The notes: generated by a model from the letters alone, not told the origin. 64,000 nucleotides of DNA from Streptomyces sp. G-G2 (GCF_030063135.1 NZ_JASISO010000018.1:1-64000), one strand, 5' to 3'. Positions 1 to 8,561 are shown, counted from the stretch's first letter. Program-made: numbers and translations.

Positions 1-1
1 T

Positions 2-70
2 TCCCGCACCCGCGCCCACCAAGAAGCCAAACAGCACGCCCAGAAGATCGCCACACACCTCCTCGCCTGA
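2..70 (+). CDS. 3' end of a gene cut by the window edge
   Basis: An open frame enters from the left edge and stops with TGA at 68-70. The 22 visible residues are hydrophilic and alanine/glutamine rich, ending in IATHLLA. This looks like a helical C-terminus, but it is too short to assign to a family. Reality of the frame is inferred only from composition. Confidence 0.3.
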   Translation, partial: SRTRAHQEAKQHAQKIATHLLA

Positions 71-137
71 GTGCGTTGTGGCCGCCGGACCGTCAGACAC
101 GGTGAACGTATGCGGTCACAGCACTAGGGTGACGAGG

Positions 138-710
138 ATGAGCGACGATCCCGTGATACTCCGCGCAGTGACCGAGGACGACCTTCCGGTGCTCGAGCGG
201 TTCCTGACCGATCCGGAGGCGACCGGGCCGTTCCAATGGATGGGCTGGTCCGATCCGGGGCGCTGGCGGCGGCGCTGGTTGCAGGACGGTCTGCTGAACG
301 ACGAGGGCGGCCAGCTCATGGTGGTGACCGGCGCCGACCGGCTCGGCTTCGTGGCATGGCGGAAGGTCATGACCTCACGGAGCTCGTACTGCTGGAACAT
401 CGGAGCCCAGCTCCTGCCGGAAGGCCGGGGTCGCGGAGTGGGCACACAAGCCCAGCGGCTGCTGTCCCGGTACCTGTTCGCGCACACACCGGTGATCAGG
501 CTCGAGGCGGACACCGAGACGGAGAACATCGCCGAGCAACGAGCACTGGAGAAGTCGGGCTTCACCCGCGAGGGCGTGCTGCGCAGCACCGTGTTCCGGA
601 ACGGGCGGTGGAGGGACGTCGTGCGCTACAGCGTGCTCCGCGAAGACATCGCCTCGGACGAGCCCCGCTCCGTGGGGCGGCCGCTCGCCCGAGGCGGCCA
701 AACGGCCTGA
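138..710 (+). CDS. GNAT family N-acetyltransferase (RimJ/RimL-like)
   Basis: About 190 residues that read as an acetyl-CoA-dependent N-acetyltransferase of the RimJ/RimL type, which acylate protein N-termini or small amines. The acetyl-CoA loop is visible as GRGRGVGTQAQ near residue 97, and the typical C-terminal signature ENIAEQRALEKSGFTREG near residue 137 precedes a final strand. The ATG at 138 is preferred over an in-frame upstream start because a purine-rich stretch (GACGAGG) lies just before it and family homology begins there. The substrate cannot be predicted. It stands alone and is followed by about 150 bp without a gene. Confidence 0.8.
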   Translation: MSDDPVILRAVTEDDLPVLERFLTDPEATGPFQWMGWSDPGRWRRRWLQDGLLNDEGGQLMVVTGADRLGFVAWRKVMTSRSSYCWNIGAQLLPEGRGRGVGTQAQRLLSRYLFAHTPVIRLEADTETENIAEQRALEKSGFTREGVLRSTVFRNGRWRDVVRYSVLREDIASDEPRSVGRPLARGGQTA

Positions 711-857
711 CCCGGGCCCGTCCCGGAGCCGCCGCGCCCGGCCGAGGCAGCGTCCGCGCCGACCGCTGCCGCACGTTCCTCGCCCACCCGGTGGCGCGGC
801 GGCCGGGCTCCACGCCGGCAGCCGGCTCACGACACTCCCGCGAGAGGCGGTGGGCGG

Positions 858-1091
858 TCAGGGGCGCCGCTCGGGGTCGGGGTTGGTGTCGTCGGGGGTT
901 CGCCAGGAGTCCTGTCGTGCTCGGGCGGGAGGGCTCTGGTCCAGGGGCTGCGCGCCGGGATCCTTGCGGGCTGCGGCGCGTCGGCTGCCGTACCAGAACG
1001 CCGCGATCAAGAGCGCGGCCACGATGACGCCGACCGCGATCAGGAAGAGGGACGAGGAGCCTGCGGCTGCGAGCGGAACTGAAGCGATCAT
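858..1091 (-). CDS. Small membrane protein, DUF6479-like
   Basis: A 77-residue protein with one strong transmembrane helix (about residues 14-33, LFLIAVGVIVAALLIAAFWY). A short basic stretch (GSRRAAARKD) and a proline/aspartate-rich cytoplasmic tail ending in TPDDTNPDPERRP follow. This arrangement is that of the streptomycete DUF6479 family, whose function is unknown. The RBS is weak, and the gene is monocistronic and convergent with the upstream acetyltransferase. Confidence 0.6.
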   Translation of the reverse strand: MIASVPLAAAGSSSLFLIAVGVIVAALLIAAFWYGSRRAAARKDPGAQPLDQSPPARARQDSWRTPDDTNPDPERRP

Positions 1092-1342
1092 GCCGCGCGC
1101 CTACCCGGATTTCCGGGACTCTCACCTCCGGGAGGGAAGCGCCGGGCGGCATATCGAGGCAAGGGCGGATGGAGAGCGCAGAGGATCCCCGTGTCGGCAC
1201 GGCTGCCTGCACGGCGCACGTGTGCGGCCCGGGCCGACCGGCATGCGCCCGGAGGGTCTCCCCGGTAGGGCGGCAGGTGGCGGGGCGGCTTGCGGACCGC
1301 ATTTCTGGGCGCTTGTCCTCTCGGCCGCGTGGTCATCCGGGC

Positions 1343-2140
1343 TCAGGCCGGAGTGCCCTGCGGCGCGACGGCCGTGAAGTGTGCCCCTTCGGGGTCGGCG
1401 AGGACCACCCATCGGCTCGAAGTGGTCGTTTCGACAGGAGTGACAGTCCTGCCGCCCAAGCCGATCGCGCTCTCGACGGCCGCCTCCAGGTCGGGTACGC
1501 GGAAGTGGACCTGCCAGCGGGGCCGGATCTCCGGGTCAGGATCCCCCTCGAGGGCTCCGCCGCTGATGCGGGCAACGGTGTCGTGGCCATGACGCAGGAC
1601 GACGTGGTCGTGTTCGTAGGCGACGGTGCAGCAGCCCTCCCGCTCGCCGGCCCACTCGAGGACTTCGCCGTAGAAGATGGCCGCGGCGAACGCGTCACGC
1701 GTACGCAGCTCCAGCCATGCCGGGGCACTCCTCTGCCCGACGCTCCAGTCGGGAATGACCGCGCCCTGCCAGAACCCGAAAACCGCCCCGGCGGGATCGG
1801 CGGCCATTCCGGCCCGGCCCGTGCCGAAGGCCAGGGGGCCCACCGCCATCGTGGCCCCGCGCTCGCGGATCCGGGACGCCGTGACGTCGGCGTCGTCGAC
1901 GGCGAAGTAGGGAGTCCACGCCACCGGCATCCCCAGGCTGCCCGCCAGAGCGCCGATCCCCGCAACAGGAGCCCCGTCGCGAAGGGCGACCACGAAGCCG
2001 TCACCGAGGCGGGTGCTACGGAATTCCCAGCCGAGCACGGCACCGTAGAACCTCTGCGCGGACGGCATGTCCCGGGCCAGCAGACTCACCCAGCACGGGG
2101 CACCGGAGACCTCATGGCTCGATGTCGACACAGTGGGCAC
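1343..2140 (-). CDS. VOC family protein with two glyoxalase-like domains
   Basis: 265 residues forming two vicinal-oxygen-chelate modules, roughly residues 13-130 and 140-260. Each starts with a conserved strand (CWVSLLARDMPSAQRFYG; AWLELRTRDAFAAAIFYG) and ends with an AxDPxGAxFxxW/T-type strand (ADPAGAVFGFWQ; ADPEGAHFTAV). Members include glyoxalase, bleomycin-resistance-like and extradiol dioxygenase proteins. Tandem-VOC actinomycete proteins like this are usually annotated only at family level, so the substrate is unknown. It starts with GTG and stands alone. Confidence 0.8.
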   Translation of the reverse strand: MPTVSTSSHEVSGAPCWVSLLARDMPSAQRFYGAVLGWEFRSTRLGDGFVVALRDGAPVAGIGALAGSLGMPVAWTPYFAVDDADVTASRIRERGATMAVGPLAFGTGRAGMAADPAGAVFGFWQGAVIPDWSVGQRSAPAWLELRTRDAFAAAIFYGEVLEWAGEREGCCTVAYEHDHVVLRHGHDTVARISGGALEGDPDPEIRPRWQVHFRVPDLEAAVESAIGLGGRTVTPVETTTSSRWVVLADPEGAHFTAVAPQGTPA

Positions 2141-2304
2141 CTCATCTGCCGTTCACCTAGGACGGGGCCCTCCCACCGTAAACCCGACGACGCCCCCAAG
2201 GCTGTAAAGACCGGCGGCCGCGTCCCCGCGCGGGCGGCCGGCCCGCGGGCGCCGGCGCCGGCCCGGTCCCCGCGCCAGTACGGCCCGCCAGCTCTCCTGC
2301 TCGC

Positions 2305-2607
2305 TCACGCGGGCCGTGCCTCCTGCTCGGCGACGATGAACTCCTCACCATTCCAGCGCACGACCAGCCCCCGCACCCCGTCCGGCCCGCTCTCGGCCGC
2401 GCGGAACAGCTCGATGCGGCCCGCCGAGCTCCAGCCGCGCTCTGCCCAGTACGGGTGGGAGCTGATCAGGCACGACAGCCGGATCAGTTCCCGTCGCAGC
2501 TCGGCCGCCCCGACGGCGGGGCGCAGGGCGAGCTGGTGGTAAGCGCGGACCTGCCGGCGCTTGAGGCTGATCAGGTCGTCGGGAAAGCGGAAGGGCGTCA
2601 CCCACAT
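2305..2607 (-). CDS. Conserved hypothetical protein (about 100 aa)
   Basis: A short protein beginning MWVTPFRFPDDLISLKRRQV, with a predicted helical middle and a strand-rich C-terminus (VRGLVVRWNGEEFIVAEQ). I do not recognise the family. The ATG at 2607 is chosen over a TTG two codons upstream; neither has a good ribosome binding site. Codon use looks coding and there is no signal peptide or membrane segment. It diverges from the NTF2-like gene, sharing an intergenic stretch of about 100 bp. Confidence 0.5.
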   Translation of the reverse strand: MWVTPFRFPDDLISLKRRQVRAYHQLALRPAVGAAELRRELIRLSCLISSHPYWAERGWSSAGRIELFRAAESGPDGVRGLVVRWNGEEFIVAEQEARPA

Positions 2608-2709
2608 ATTCAATCAGGTGTTCGAATTGATGTGCCACTCCGTTTGCCGATCGGCAGGTCGTCCCGGTTGTCCCTGGACGGGCGAGGGGGTTCTCTGCAT
2701 GATCAACTG

Positions 2710-3036
2710 GTGACCACGCCAGAGATCATCGTCGAACGCCAGCTCGCCGCCTACAACAGCCATGACCTCGAAGCCTTCGCGGCGACGTACGCCCCCGACG
2801 TCTGCGTCAACCGCAGCAGCGGCGACCCCCTGCTCGGGCGCGACGCCGTGCGGGAAGCGTACGCCGACATGTTCGCCAAGGGCTGCTGCCGGGCCGAGAT
2901 CGTCGGCCGACTCACGGAGGGCGATTGGGTCGTAGACCACGAGATCGCTCACGGCGTCGCGGACGAGCCCGTCCGCCTGCTGGTCTCCTACCGGGTCCGC
3001 GGCGGCCTGATCGACCGCGTCGACCTCCTCGGCTGA
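2710..3036 (+). CDS. SnoaL/NTF2-like small protein
   Basis: A 108-residue protein beginning VTTPEIIVERQLAAYNSHD. It shows the NTF2-like cone-fold pattern: an N-terminal helix with RQLAAYNSHDLEAFAATYAP, a GRDAVREAYADMF motif and C-terminal strands. Relatives act as small isomerases, hydrolases or steroid/polyketide cyclases, and many have no known activity. GTG 2710 is chosen because homology begins there. No partner gene is suggested by the neighbourhood. Confidence 0.7.
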   Translation: MTTPEIIVERQLAAYNSHDLEAFAATYAPDVCVNRSSGDPLLGRDAVREAYADMFAKGCCRAEIVGRLTEGDWVVDHEIAHGVADEPVRLLVSYRVRGGLIDRVDLLG

Positions 3037-3200
3037 CTCAAGGGACCGTGCGTCCCCAACCTCGCGACATCGGCCGATGATCCGCCAGTGGCAGCAGCCC
3101 TCCGGCTGGCCGCACCGGGATCGATGGAGCGGCGGCTCTCACTGACGGTCGCAGGGCTGTCGATCCACCGCACCCACCGAGGCGATGGCGCACTCCCCGC

Positions 3201-3262
3201 CCGCGAAGGTTGCGTGCCGGCCGTCGGGACCGCCGCGAAGGTTGCGTGCCGGCCGTCGGGAC
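3201..3262. repeat. 30-bp perfect tandem repeat (x2)
   Basis: The 30-bp unit starting CCGCGAAGGTTGCGTGCC occurs at 3201-3230 and again without mismatch at 3233-3262, a period of 32 bp. It lies in the 460-bp gap 3037-3497, where no convincing gene was found. It looks like a recent local duplication. Confidence 0.85.
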
Positions 3263-3445
3263 AGCGAGCCCATCGGTCGCCATCGTGGGGTGCAACGCGA
3301 CGCCGTCCCGCTGGAGCGGAGCGTCGCAGCCCCGCCGTCGGCTCACCGGAGCACGCCCGGTCGCAGGCCCTGTCCCGGCCCGTCCATCCGGCCCCCGCCG
3401 ACTTTCCGGACCGACCCGCAGGAGCGGCGGAACCCGAAGGCTGGT

Positions 3446-3473
3446 GGGCCGGCTGGCACGGGCCGGCCGGCCC
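3446..3473 (-). terminator. Possible terminator hairpin after the ALDH gene
   Basis: GGGCCGGC (3446-3453) and GCCGGCCC (3466-3473) form a perfect 8-bp stem 25 bp beyond the stop of the minus-strand aldehyde dehydrogenase gene. There is no T tract, as is usual for streptomycete hairpin terminators. Confidence 0.35.
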
Positions 3474-3497
3474 GGCGCGGGTCCGTAGGAGGGCCGG

Positions 3498-4817
3498 TCA
3501 GCCGAGGGGCTTGTCCAGTACGGCCTTGCGGTGGCTGAAGGTCTCCAGGGAGTAGCGGCCGTGGTAGCTGCCCATGCCGCTCTCGCCCACTCCGCCGAAG
3601 GGCAGGTCGGAGACGGTGAGGTGGGCCACGGGCAGGCCGAAGGCCAGGCCGCCCGAGGAGGTCTCGGAGGTCAGGCGGTCGCGCGTGGTGGCGGATTCCG
3701 TGAAGGCGTACAGGGCCAGGGGCTTGTCGCGGTCGCGGATGAAGGCGATGGCCTCGTCGAGCCCGGCGACCTCGACCACAGGCAGGATCGGGCCGAAGAT
3801 CTCCTCCCGCATGACGGGGGAGTCGGGTGCCACCTCGGCGAGGACGGTCGGGGCGATGTAGCGCTCCGACCGGTCGTGGTCGCCGCCGACGACGGTGCGG
3901 CCGGAGTCGAGCAGGCCCGTCAGCCGGTCGAAGTGGCGCTCGTTGACGATCCGGCCGTAGTCCGGGGAAGCCGCGGGGTCGTCGCCGTACAGCCCGCGCA
4001 GGGTGTCGGCGAGTGCCCGCTCCAGCTTCCGGGCGGTCTCCGGATCGGTCAGCACGTAGTCGGGGGCGACACATGTCTGGCCGGCGTTCATGAACTTGGT
4101 GGACGCCAGCCGGGCGGCCACGACGTCCAGGTCCGTGCCGCGGTCGACGAACGCGGGCGACTTGCCGCCGAGTTCGAGCGTCACCGGTGTGAGGTTCTCG
4201 GCGGCGGCACGCATGACGATGCGGCCGACCTGGCCGTTGCCGGTGTAGAAGATGTGGTCGAACCGCTGCGCGAGGAGCTCGGTGGTCTCCGGGACGGCGC
4301 CTTCCACCACGGCCAACGCGTCGGTGTCGAGGTAGCGGGGCAGGAGGTCGGCGACGGTGCGGGAGGTGGCCGGGGCCAGTTCGCTGGGCTTGGCGACGAC
4401 ACAGTTGCCGGCGGCGAGCGCGCCGACGACCGGGGCGAGCAGCAGCTGGACGGGGTAGTTCCAGGGGGCGATGACGAGCACCACGCCGAGCGGGTCCAGC
4501 ACGGTGTGGGCGACCGCGGGGCTCAGCCGCTCCGGTACGGGTGCGGGCTGCGGACGCAGCCACTCGGCCAGGTGCTCCAGTGTGTGGTCGATCTCCCGCA
4601 CGGTGAAGTCGATCTCAGTGCGGTACGCCTCCTTGCGGCTCTTGCCGAGGTCGGCGTGGAGCGCGGCGGCCAGATCGTCACCGCGCTCGGTCAGCAGCGT
4701 CCGCAGGGCCTTCAGCTGGGCGGTGCGCCAGGCCAGGGGCTTCGTGTGGCCGGTGGCGAACGTGGCACGCAGGCGTGCGACGACGTCAGCGGGCTTCTCC
4801 GAGGTGCGGTCCGACAT
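3498..4817 (-). CDS. Aldehyde dehydrogenase family protein (class 3-like)
   Basis: A 439-residue NAD(P)-dependent aldehyde dehydrogenase lacking a long N-terminal extension, as in the class 3 / coniferyl-aldehyde dehydrogenase branch. Visible motifs are the cofactor segment IAPWNYPVQLLLAPVVGAL, the general-base glutamate in TLELGGKSPAFV (about residue 205), and the catalytic cysteine in NAGQTCVAPDYV (about residue 240). EEIFGPILPV and the C-terminal PFGGVGESGMGSYHG follow. All catalytic residues are present. It is monocistronic; the physiological aldehyde cannot be told from context. Confidence 0.9.
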   Translation of the reverse strand: MSDRTSEKPADVVARLRATFATGHTKPLAWRTAQLKALRTLLTERGDDLAAALHADLGKSRKEAYRTEIDFTVREIDHTLEHLAEWLRPQPAPVPERLSPAVAHTVLDPLGVVLVIAPWNYPVQLLLAPVVGALAAGNCVVAKPSELAPATSRTVADLLPRYLDTDALAVVEGAVPETTELLAQRFDHIFYTGNGQVGRIVMRAAAENLTPVTLELGGKSPAFVDRGTDLDVVAARLASTKFMNAGQTCVAPDYVLTDPETARKLERALADTLRGLYGDDPAASPDYGRIVNERHFDRLTGLLDSGRTVVGGDHDRSERYIAPTVLAEVAPDSPVMREEIFGPILPVVEVAGLDEAIAFIRDRDKPLALYAFTESATTRDRLTSETSSGGLAFGLPVAHLTVSDLPFGGVGESGMGSYHGRYSLETFSHRKAVLDKPLG

Positions 4818-5000
4818 GCTTTTCTCCTAGAGGTCGTGCAGCGCGGGGCTGGACGGTGCCCGCGTAGATCGATGTATATAGCAACCAATAAGGCGGCTGC
4901 ATTCCCCGACGAAGCGGGAGCCGCCGCTGGCTCTCGCGGGGAACGTGCGCGCGCGAGCCCGCCGGGGCCGGCGCGCGCCGCTGTCGGCGAACGGGGCGGC

Positions 5001-5056
5001 CTAGGGCCGTGACCGGGAAGGTTTGACCCGGTGCACCTTTCCGGTCGCGGCCCTAG
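5001..5056. repeat. 56-bp palindromic element overlapping a stop codon
   Basis: CTAGGGCCGTGACCGGGAAG at 5001-5020 is answered by CTTTCCGGTCGCGGCCCTAG at 5037-5056. The full 22-nt arms match at 20 positions around a 12-nt loop. The right arm contains the TAG stop of the minus-strand DUF4404 gene. A nearly identical right arm recurs at 39635-39662, again supplying the TAG stop of a gene. It may act as a terminator, but its bounded CTAG ends and recurrence suggest a dispersed repeat. Confidence 0.75.
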
Positions 5057-5313
5057 ATGCCGAGCGAGGCCAGGCTCTGCGCGATGGAGTTGAGGGTCGC
5101 CCCGATGCGGGGGTGGCTCAGCTCGAAGCGGGCCACGGCCAGGTTCAGCCCTTCGATCGCGTGGCCGTCGCGGTCGGCGTCCTCGCGTCGGGCCTGGGCC
5201 TCCAGCCGGCCGGTGAGCGCCTCCAGGTGTGCGCGGTCCTCGGGCGAGAGCGACGTGTCGCGGGTGTGGCCGCGCAGGGCGGCCAGCGAGGCCTTCAGCT
5301 CTTGATCGGACAT
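5053..5313 (-). CDS. DUF4404 family protein
   Basis: An 86-residue protein starting MSDQELKASLAALRGHTRD, with LSPEDRAHLEALTGRLEAQA and the C-terminal motif FELSHPRIGATLNSIAQSLASLGI typical of DUF4404. Function is unknown; it is probably a small helical cytoplasmic protein. The ATG has a good RBS (AAAGGGGAC). Its stop lies inside the palindrome at 5001-5056. The upstream side carries a separate inverted repeat at 5342-5377. Confidence 0.75.
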   Translation of the reverse strand: MSDQELKASLAALRGHTRDTSLSPEDRAHLEALTGRLEAQARREDADRDGHAIEGLNLAVARFELSHPRIGATLNSIAQSLASLGI

Positions 5314-5341
5314 GTGTCCCCTTTGTGTGCGTGTCTGGTCG

Positions 5342-5377
5342 GTCCTGTCGTCCTGTCGGTCGTGCTGTCGACAGGAC
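5342..5377. promoter_or_regulatory. Inverted repeat upstream of DUF4404 gene
   Basis: GTCCTGTCG (5342-5350) and CGACAGGAC (5369-5377) are perfect 9-bp arms with related CCTGTCG copies between them. The repeat sits 29 bp upstream of the start codon, so an operator role is possible. Confidence 0.35.
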
Positions 5378-5467
5378 GTGGTGATCGTCGTGCCTGTGTC
5401 CCGCCCGCCTGCCCGCCATCGGCCGGGACATGTGCCTGGCCCGGTCCGCCCGGCCGGGCGGCGGATC

Positions 5468-5956
5468 TCATTCCGGCCGGCCGTGTACGTCGCCGTCCTG
5501 CGGGTGTCCGTTGTAGCGCAATAGGTAGGCGGCGAAGCGATCCAGGTCGTCGGGGTGCCAGTCCGCGAGTCGCTCGTGGAACATCGCGCGCCGGTTCCGC
5601 GTCACCTGGGCCAGGATCGCGGCACCCGCCGCGGTGAGCTCCAGCACCTGCACCCGGTGGTCCTCGGGGTCGGCCCCCCGTGTCACCAGCCGCGCCCGCT
5701 CCAGCGCCGCGACCTGACGGCTGACCGTCGACTTGTCGAGCGCGTAGTGGGCGGCGAGGTCGCAGGCGCGGCAGCCGCGCCGCTCCTCCAGGTGGCTGAG
5801 CAGGGTGAAGGACACCAGGGAGAGCTCCGGATGCATCCGCGCGGCCGCGGACCTGGCCCGCCGGGCGAACGAGGTCATCTCGCGCTGGATCGTCTCGACG
5901 GCCGCTTCCCCGCCCGCGCCGTCCGGACGGCGCGGGCCGGTCGTGTCCGTGGCCAC
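5468..5956 (-). CDS. MarR family transcriptional regulator
   Basis: A 162-residue MarR-type repressor. The winged helix-turn-helix is visible at about residues 60-110: CRACDLAAHYALDKSTVSRQ is the recognition region and GADPEDHRVQVLELTAAG the wing. The flanking helices form the dimer interface. The GTG start has an AAAGGAG site. It is divergent from the membrane gene at 6073, and two AGTTGTA palindromes in the shared 116-bp gap are likely its operators, so autoregulation and repression of the neighbour are inferred. Cysteines C63 and C66 in RGCRACD could be redox sensitive (inference). Confidence 0.85.
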   Translation of the reverse strand: MATDTTGPRRPDGAGGEAAVETIQREMTSFARRARSAAARMHPELSLVSFTLLSHLEERRGCRACDLAAHYALDKSTVSRQVAALERARLVTRGADPEDHRVQVLELTAAGAAILAQVTRNRRAMFHERLADWHPDDLDRFAAYLLRYNGHPQDGDVHGRPE

Positions 5957-5976
5957 GGTGACTCCTTTCGCCAGTT

Positions 5977-6018
5977 AGTTGTATGGTACAACTGAAGATG
6001 AAGTTGTATATACCAACT
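5977..6018. promoter_or_regulatory. Paired MarR-type operators in divergent promoter
   Basis: AGTTGTATGGTACAACT at 5977-5993 is a perfect 7-bp-arm palindrome. AGTTGTATATACCAACT at 6002-6018 is a second, imperfect copy with its centre 25 bp away. Both lie between the MarR gene start (5956) and the divergent membrane gene start (6073) in an AT-rich island, as expected for MarR binding. Confidence 0.75.
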
Positions 6019-6072
6019 ATGTGCCGGCGAGAACCGTCCCGCAGCCCGAGCCGACACCGGAGGTCCTGTCGC

Positions 6073-7272
6073 ATGTCCGGTCGCACATCCGCACACCACC
6101 ACGCAGGGGACCCCGTACCCCGGGGGCAGCTGGCCGCAGCCACCCGCAGCGCCGCCGCCGGGCCGCGCAACCCCGCGATGCGCCACGTGCTCACCCATCT
6201 GCTGACGCCGCTGCTGATGTGCCTCGGCATGGGGCTCGCGTACATGGGTGCGTTCGTCCAGCCGGAGCCCCACCACCTGCCGGTCGCCGTCGTCGGCGAG
6301 GGACCCCGGGCCATGGTGTTCGCCCAGACGGTCAAGGACCATGCGGGCGACGCCCTGGACGTGCGTACCCTCGCCCACCGCGCCGACGCCGTCGACGCGC
6401 TCAAGGACCGCCGCATCACGGGCGCCTACGTCCTCAGCGACACGGCGCCCGAGCTGCTCGTCGCCACGGCCGCCTCCGAGACCGGTGCCACCGTCGTCGA
6501 GAAGGTCTTCACCCCCGTCGCCGCCCTCCAGGGCGCCCCGCTCAAGGTCACCGACGTCGTCGGCACCGTGGACGACGACCCGACCGGCTAGGGGCTGTTC
6601 TTCCTGCTTGTCGCCGTCAGCATCGGCTCGTACGCCTCGGTGGCCGTGCTCGGCGGGGCGGGCGCCGCCCTGCGCATGCGCGGCCGGGCCCTGCTCGTCG
6701 TCGGCGTCTCGGGCGTGGTCAGCGCGATCGGAGCCCTGCTCGCCGGGCCCGTCTTCCACCTCGTCCATCGCGGGCTGGCCGGAGTCTGGGGCCTGAGCTG
6801 GCTCTACTCCGCCGGCATCCTCTTCATCGGGGTCGGCCTGCACACCTTCCTGAAGCGCTGGACGACGCTGGCCATGATGGTGCTCTTCGTGATGCTCAAC
6901 TTCACCAGTTCCGGCGGACTGTTCCGCCCCGAGTTGCAGAACGGCTTCTTCGGCTCGCTGCACGCGTTCTGGAACGGTGCCGGATACATCGAGGGCCTGC
7001 GCAGCCTCGTGTACTTCGGCCGCGACGGCCTCTCCCACCACGTGGTGACCCTCGCTTCCTGGCTGGTCCTCGGGCTGCTGCTCACGGCTGCGGCCGGACT
7101 CGTCGAACGACGCCGGGCGGCGACGGCGGCTCCGGCGGCAGCCGCGCAAAGTGCCTCGGCGTCGGCGGGGTTCCGCCGGGAGGGGGTCTCGGAGGAGGCC
7201 GCGAAGGGGGAGACGTCGCAGAAGCGGGAGGAAGAGGAAGAGGAGGAGATGGAGGAGGCCGTGGGCGTCTGA
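6073..7272 (+). pseudogene. YhgE/Pip-like ABC-2 membrane protein with in-frame amber codon
   Basis: From ATG 6073 (GGAGG at 6059-6063) the frame encodes an N-terminal membrane helix (HLLTPLLMCLGMGLAYMGAF), an extracytoplasmic domain, then DPTG and a TAG stop at 6589-6591. The same frame continues past the stop with GLFFLLVAVSIGSYASVAVL and several further membrane helices to 7272. This resembles one undivided YhgE/Pip-type export protein. The stop falls where a C-to-T change of a CAG glutamine codon would suffice. The C-terminus ends in a KREEEEEEEMEE acidic run. It is divergent from, and probably repressed by, the MarR gene. It is either inactivated or expressed as two pieces. Confidence 0.75.
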
Positions 7273-7542
7273 CGGGTTCGTGTATTTTCGCCGAGCGGCC
7301 CGGGGCCTGGGGTATGAGCGGCCGTCAGAGCAATGCGGGCGTGGAAGTGTTCAAGCCGGCTTCCGTGCAGAGGAATATGAAGCACAGGTCGGACCTTCGG
7401 GTCTCGAAGGGTGTGGCGACGTCCGGCTTCAGCTTGAGAACCAGGCCCGCCCGACCCCTCGGAACCAGGCTTTACTTGTGGGCGTGCCTGGCGCGCGTAC
7501 GCGCCCTTGGGTGTTGGGCGGACGCAAGCAAAGGAGCCAACC

Positions 7543-8070
7543 ATGATCCTCTCGAAGGTCCGGGACCCTCGTTTCGTGACGATCCGTCGCGGTGGGACCC
7601 TCACTGATGCGGATCACCACCTCCTCGCTCTGTGGGCGGCATCGTGTGCGGAACACGTCCTTCCCCTCTTCGAGTCGGCTCGGCCTGAAGACCCGCGGCC
7701 GCGTCAGGCGATCGAGCATGCCCGCGCCTGGGTGCGTGGCGAGGTCAAGATGACCCAGGCGCGCGCGGCGGGCGGCCATGCGATGGGTGCGGCCAGAGAC
7801 CTGCGTGGGGCAGCACGCCATGCCGCGTACGCTGCCGGCCAGGCCGGGGCTGTCGCGCACGTCGCCGCGCACGAACTCGGTGCTGCCGCCTATGCGATCA
7901 AGGCCGCACGTGCTGCCGCGCCGGAAGGTGAGGGCGAGGGCGAGGGCGAGGCCGCAGGGCGACTCGAGTGCCAGTGGCAGCGCGACCAGCTCCCGGAGGC
8001 GATACGCGAGCTCGTGCTGGACGACCAGCGGTCGCGGAACGACATCTGCTGGTTGGTGTTCGACTGCTGA
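7543..8070 (+). CDS. Putative immunity protein (Imm-5-like)
   Basis: 175 residues from ATG 7543, which has AAGGAG at 7531-7536. The pattern DADHHLLALWAASCAEHVLP, RPRQAIEHARAWVRGE and repeated alanine-rich AARDLRGAARHAAYAAGQA helices is that of the all-helical Imm-5-like immunity proteins found with polymorphic toxins. A charged EGEGEGEGE linker precedes the C-terminal part (QLPEAIRELVLDDQRSRNDI). No toxin gene is adjacent, so it would be an orphan immunity gene. It abuts a Tn3 transposase relic, consistent with acquisition by transfer. Confidence 0.6.
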   Translation: MILSKVRDPRFVTIRRGGTLTDADHHLLALWAASCAEHVLPLFESARPEDPRPRQAIEHARAWVRGEVKMTQARAAGGHAMGAARDLRGAARHAAYAAGQAGAVAHVAAHELGAAAYAIKAARAAAPEGEGEGEGEAAGRLECQWQRDQLPEAIRELVLDDQRSRNDICWLVFDC

Positions 8071-8203
8071 GCGCACCTCGGGGCGCCCGTTGCGCCCACA
8101 AGCGCGCTGGAGTCCCATCTGCCCCAGCGGCGGCGCGACGTGCGCGTCACGCCGCCCGCCCATGGCCGTCCGAGGCGGGCGGCCTCTCGCCGCGGAGCGG
8201 GCT

Positions 8204-8561
8204 GAATCGACCTCAAGGTGCTGGTCGTACGCCGCGGGCTCCATGTGGAGTCGGTGGGGGGAGTACTCGCCGAAGCGGCGGATGCGCTCGGTCAGGTACG
8301 GCGAGACGGGGGCCAGGTCCTCGGGGTCGATGGCGTGGCCATTTTCCTACCTACGCGGACGATCTCGGCGATGTCGAGGGCGGCGTTGTGGAAGACGACC
8401 GCGTTCGTGAGCAGCGCGTTGGACTTCGCGGTCTTCGCCTGTTCGACGGGGTCGTCGTCGGCGATGGCGCCGCCGTCGCCGAAGTCAATCCACGGGGAGA
8501 AGCCGTTGGACGCCTTGACGGGCGCCGACCAGCAACGCGCCGGCTCCGGCGCCGACCGCAC
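8204..8561 (-). pseudogene. Tn3-family transposase C-terminal relic
   Basis: On the minus strand one frame reads SNALLTNAVVFHNAALDIAE. A second frame continues with IDPEDLAPVSPYLTERIRRF and GEYSPHRLHMEPAAYDQHLE. Together these are the conserved C-terminus of Tn3-type DDE transposases. A frameshift near 8350 separates the halves, and the catalytic N-terminal and central parts are missing. No terminal inverted repeats were identified. It is a non-functional transposon remnant next to the immunity-like gene. Confidence 0.75.

Noticed and set aside
236..1027. Long arginine/proline-rich frame on the plus strand opposite and across the first genes
   Set aside because: Composition is typical of a shadow frame in high-GC DNA, and better genes (GNAT, DUF6479-like) occupy both ends.
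3531..5012. Large plus-strand frame over the aldehyde dehydrogenase gene
   Set aside because: It is the antisense shadow of a gene with all catalytic motifs; no family features.
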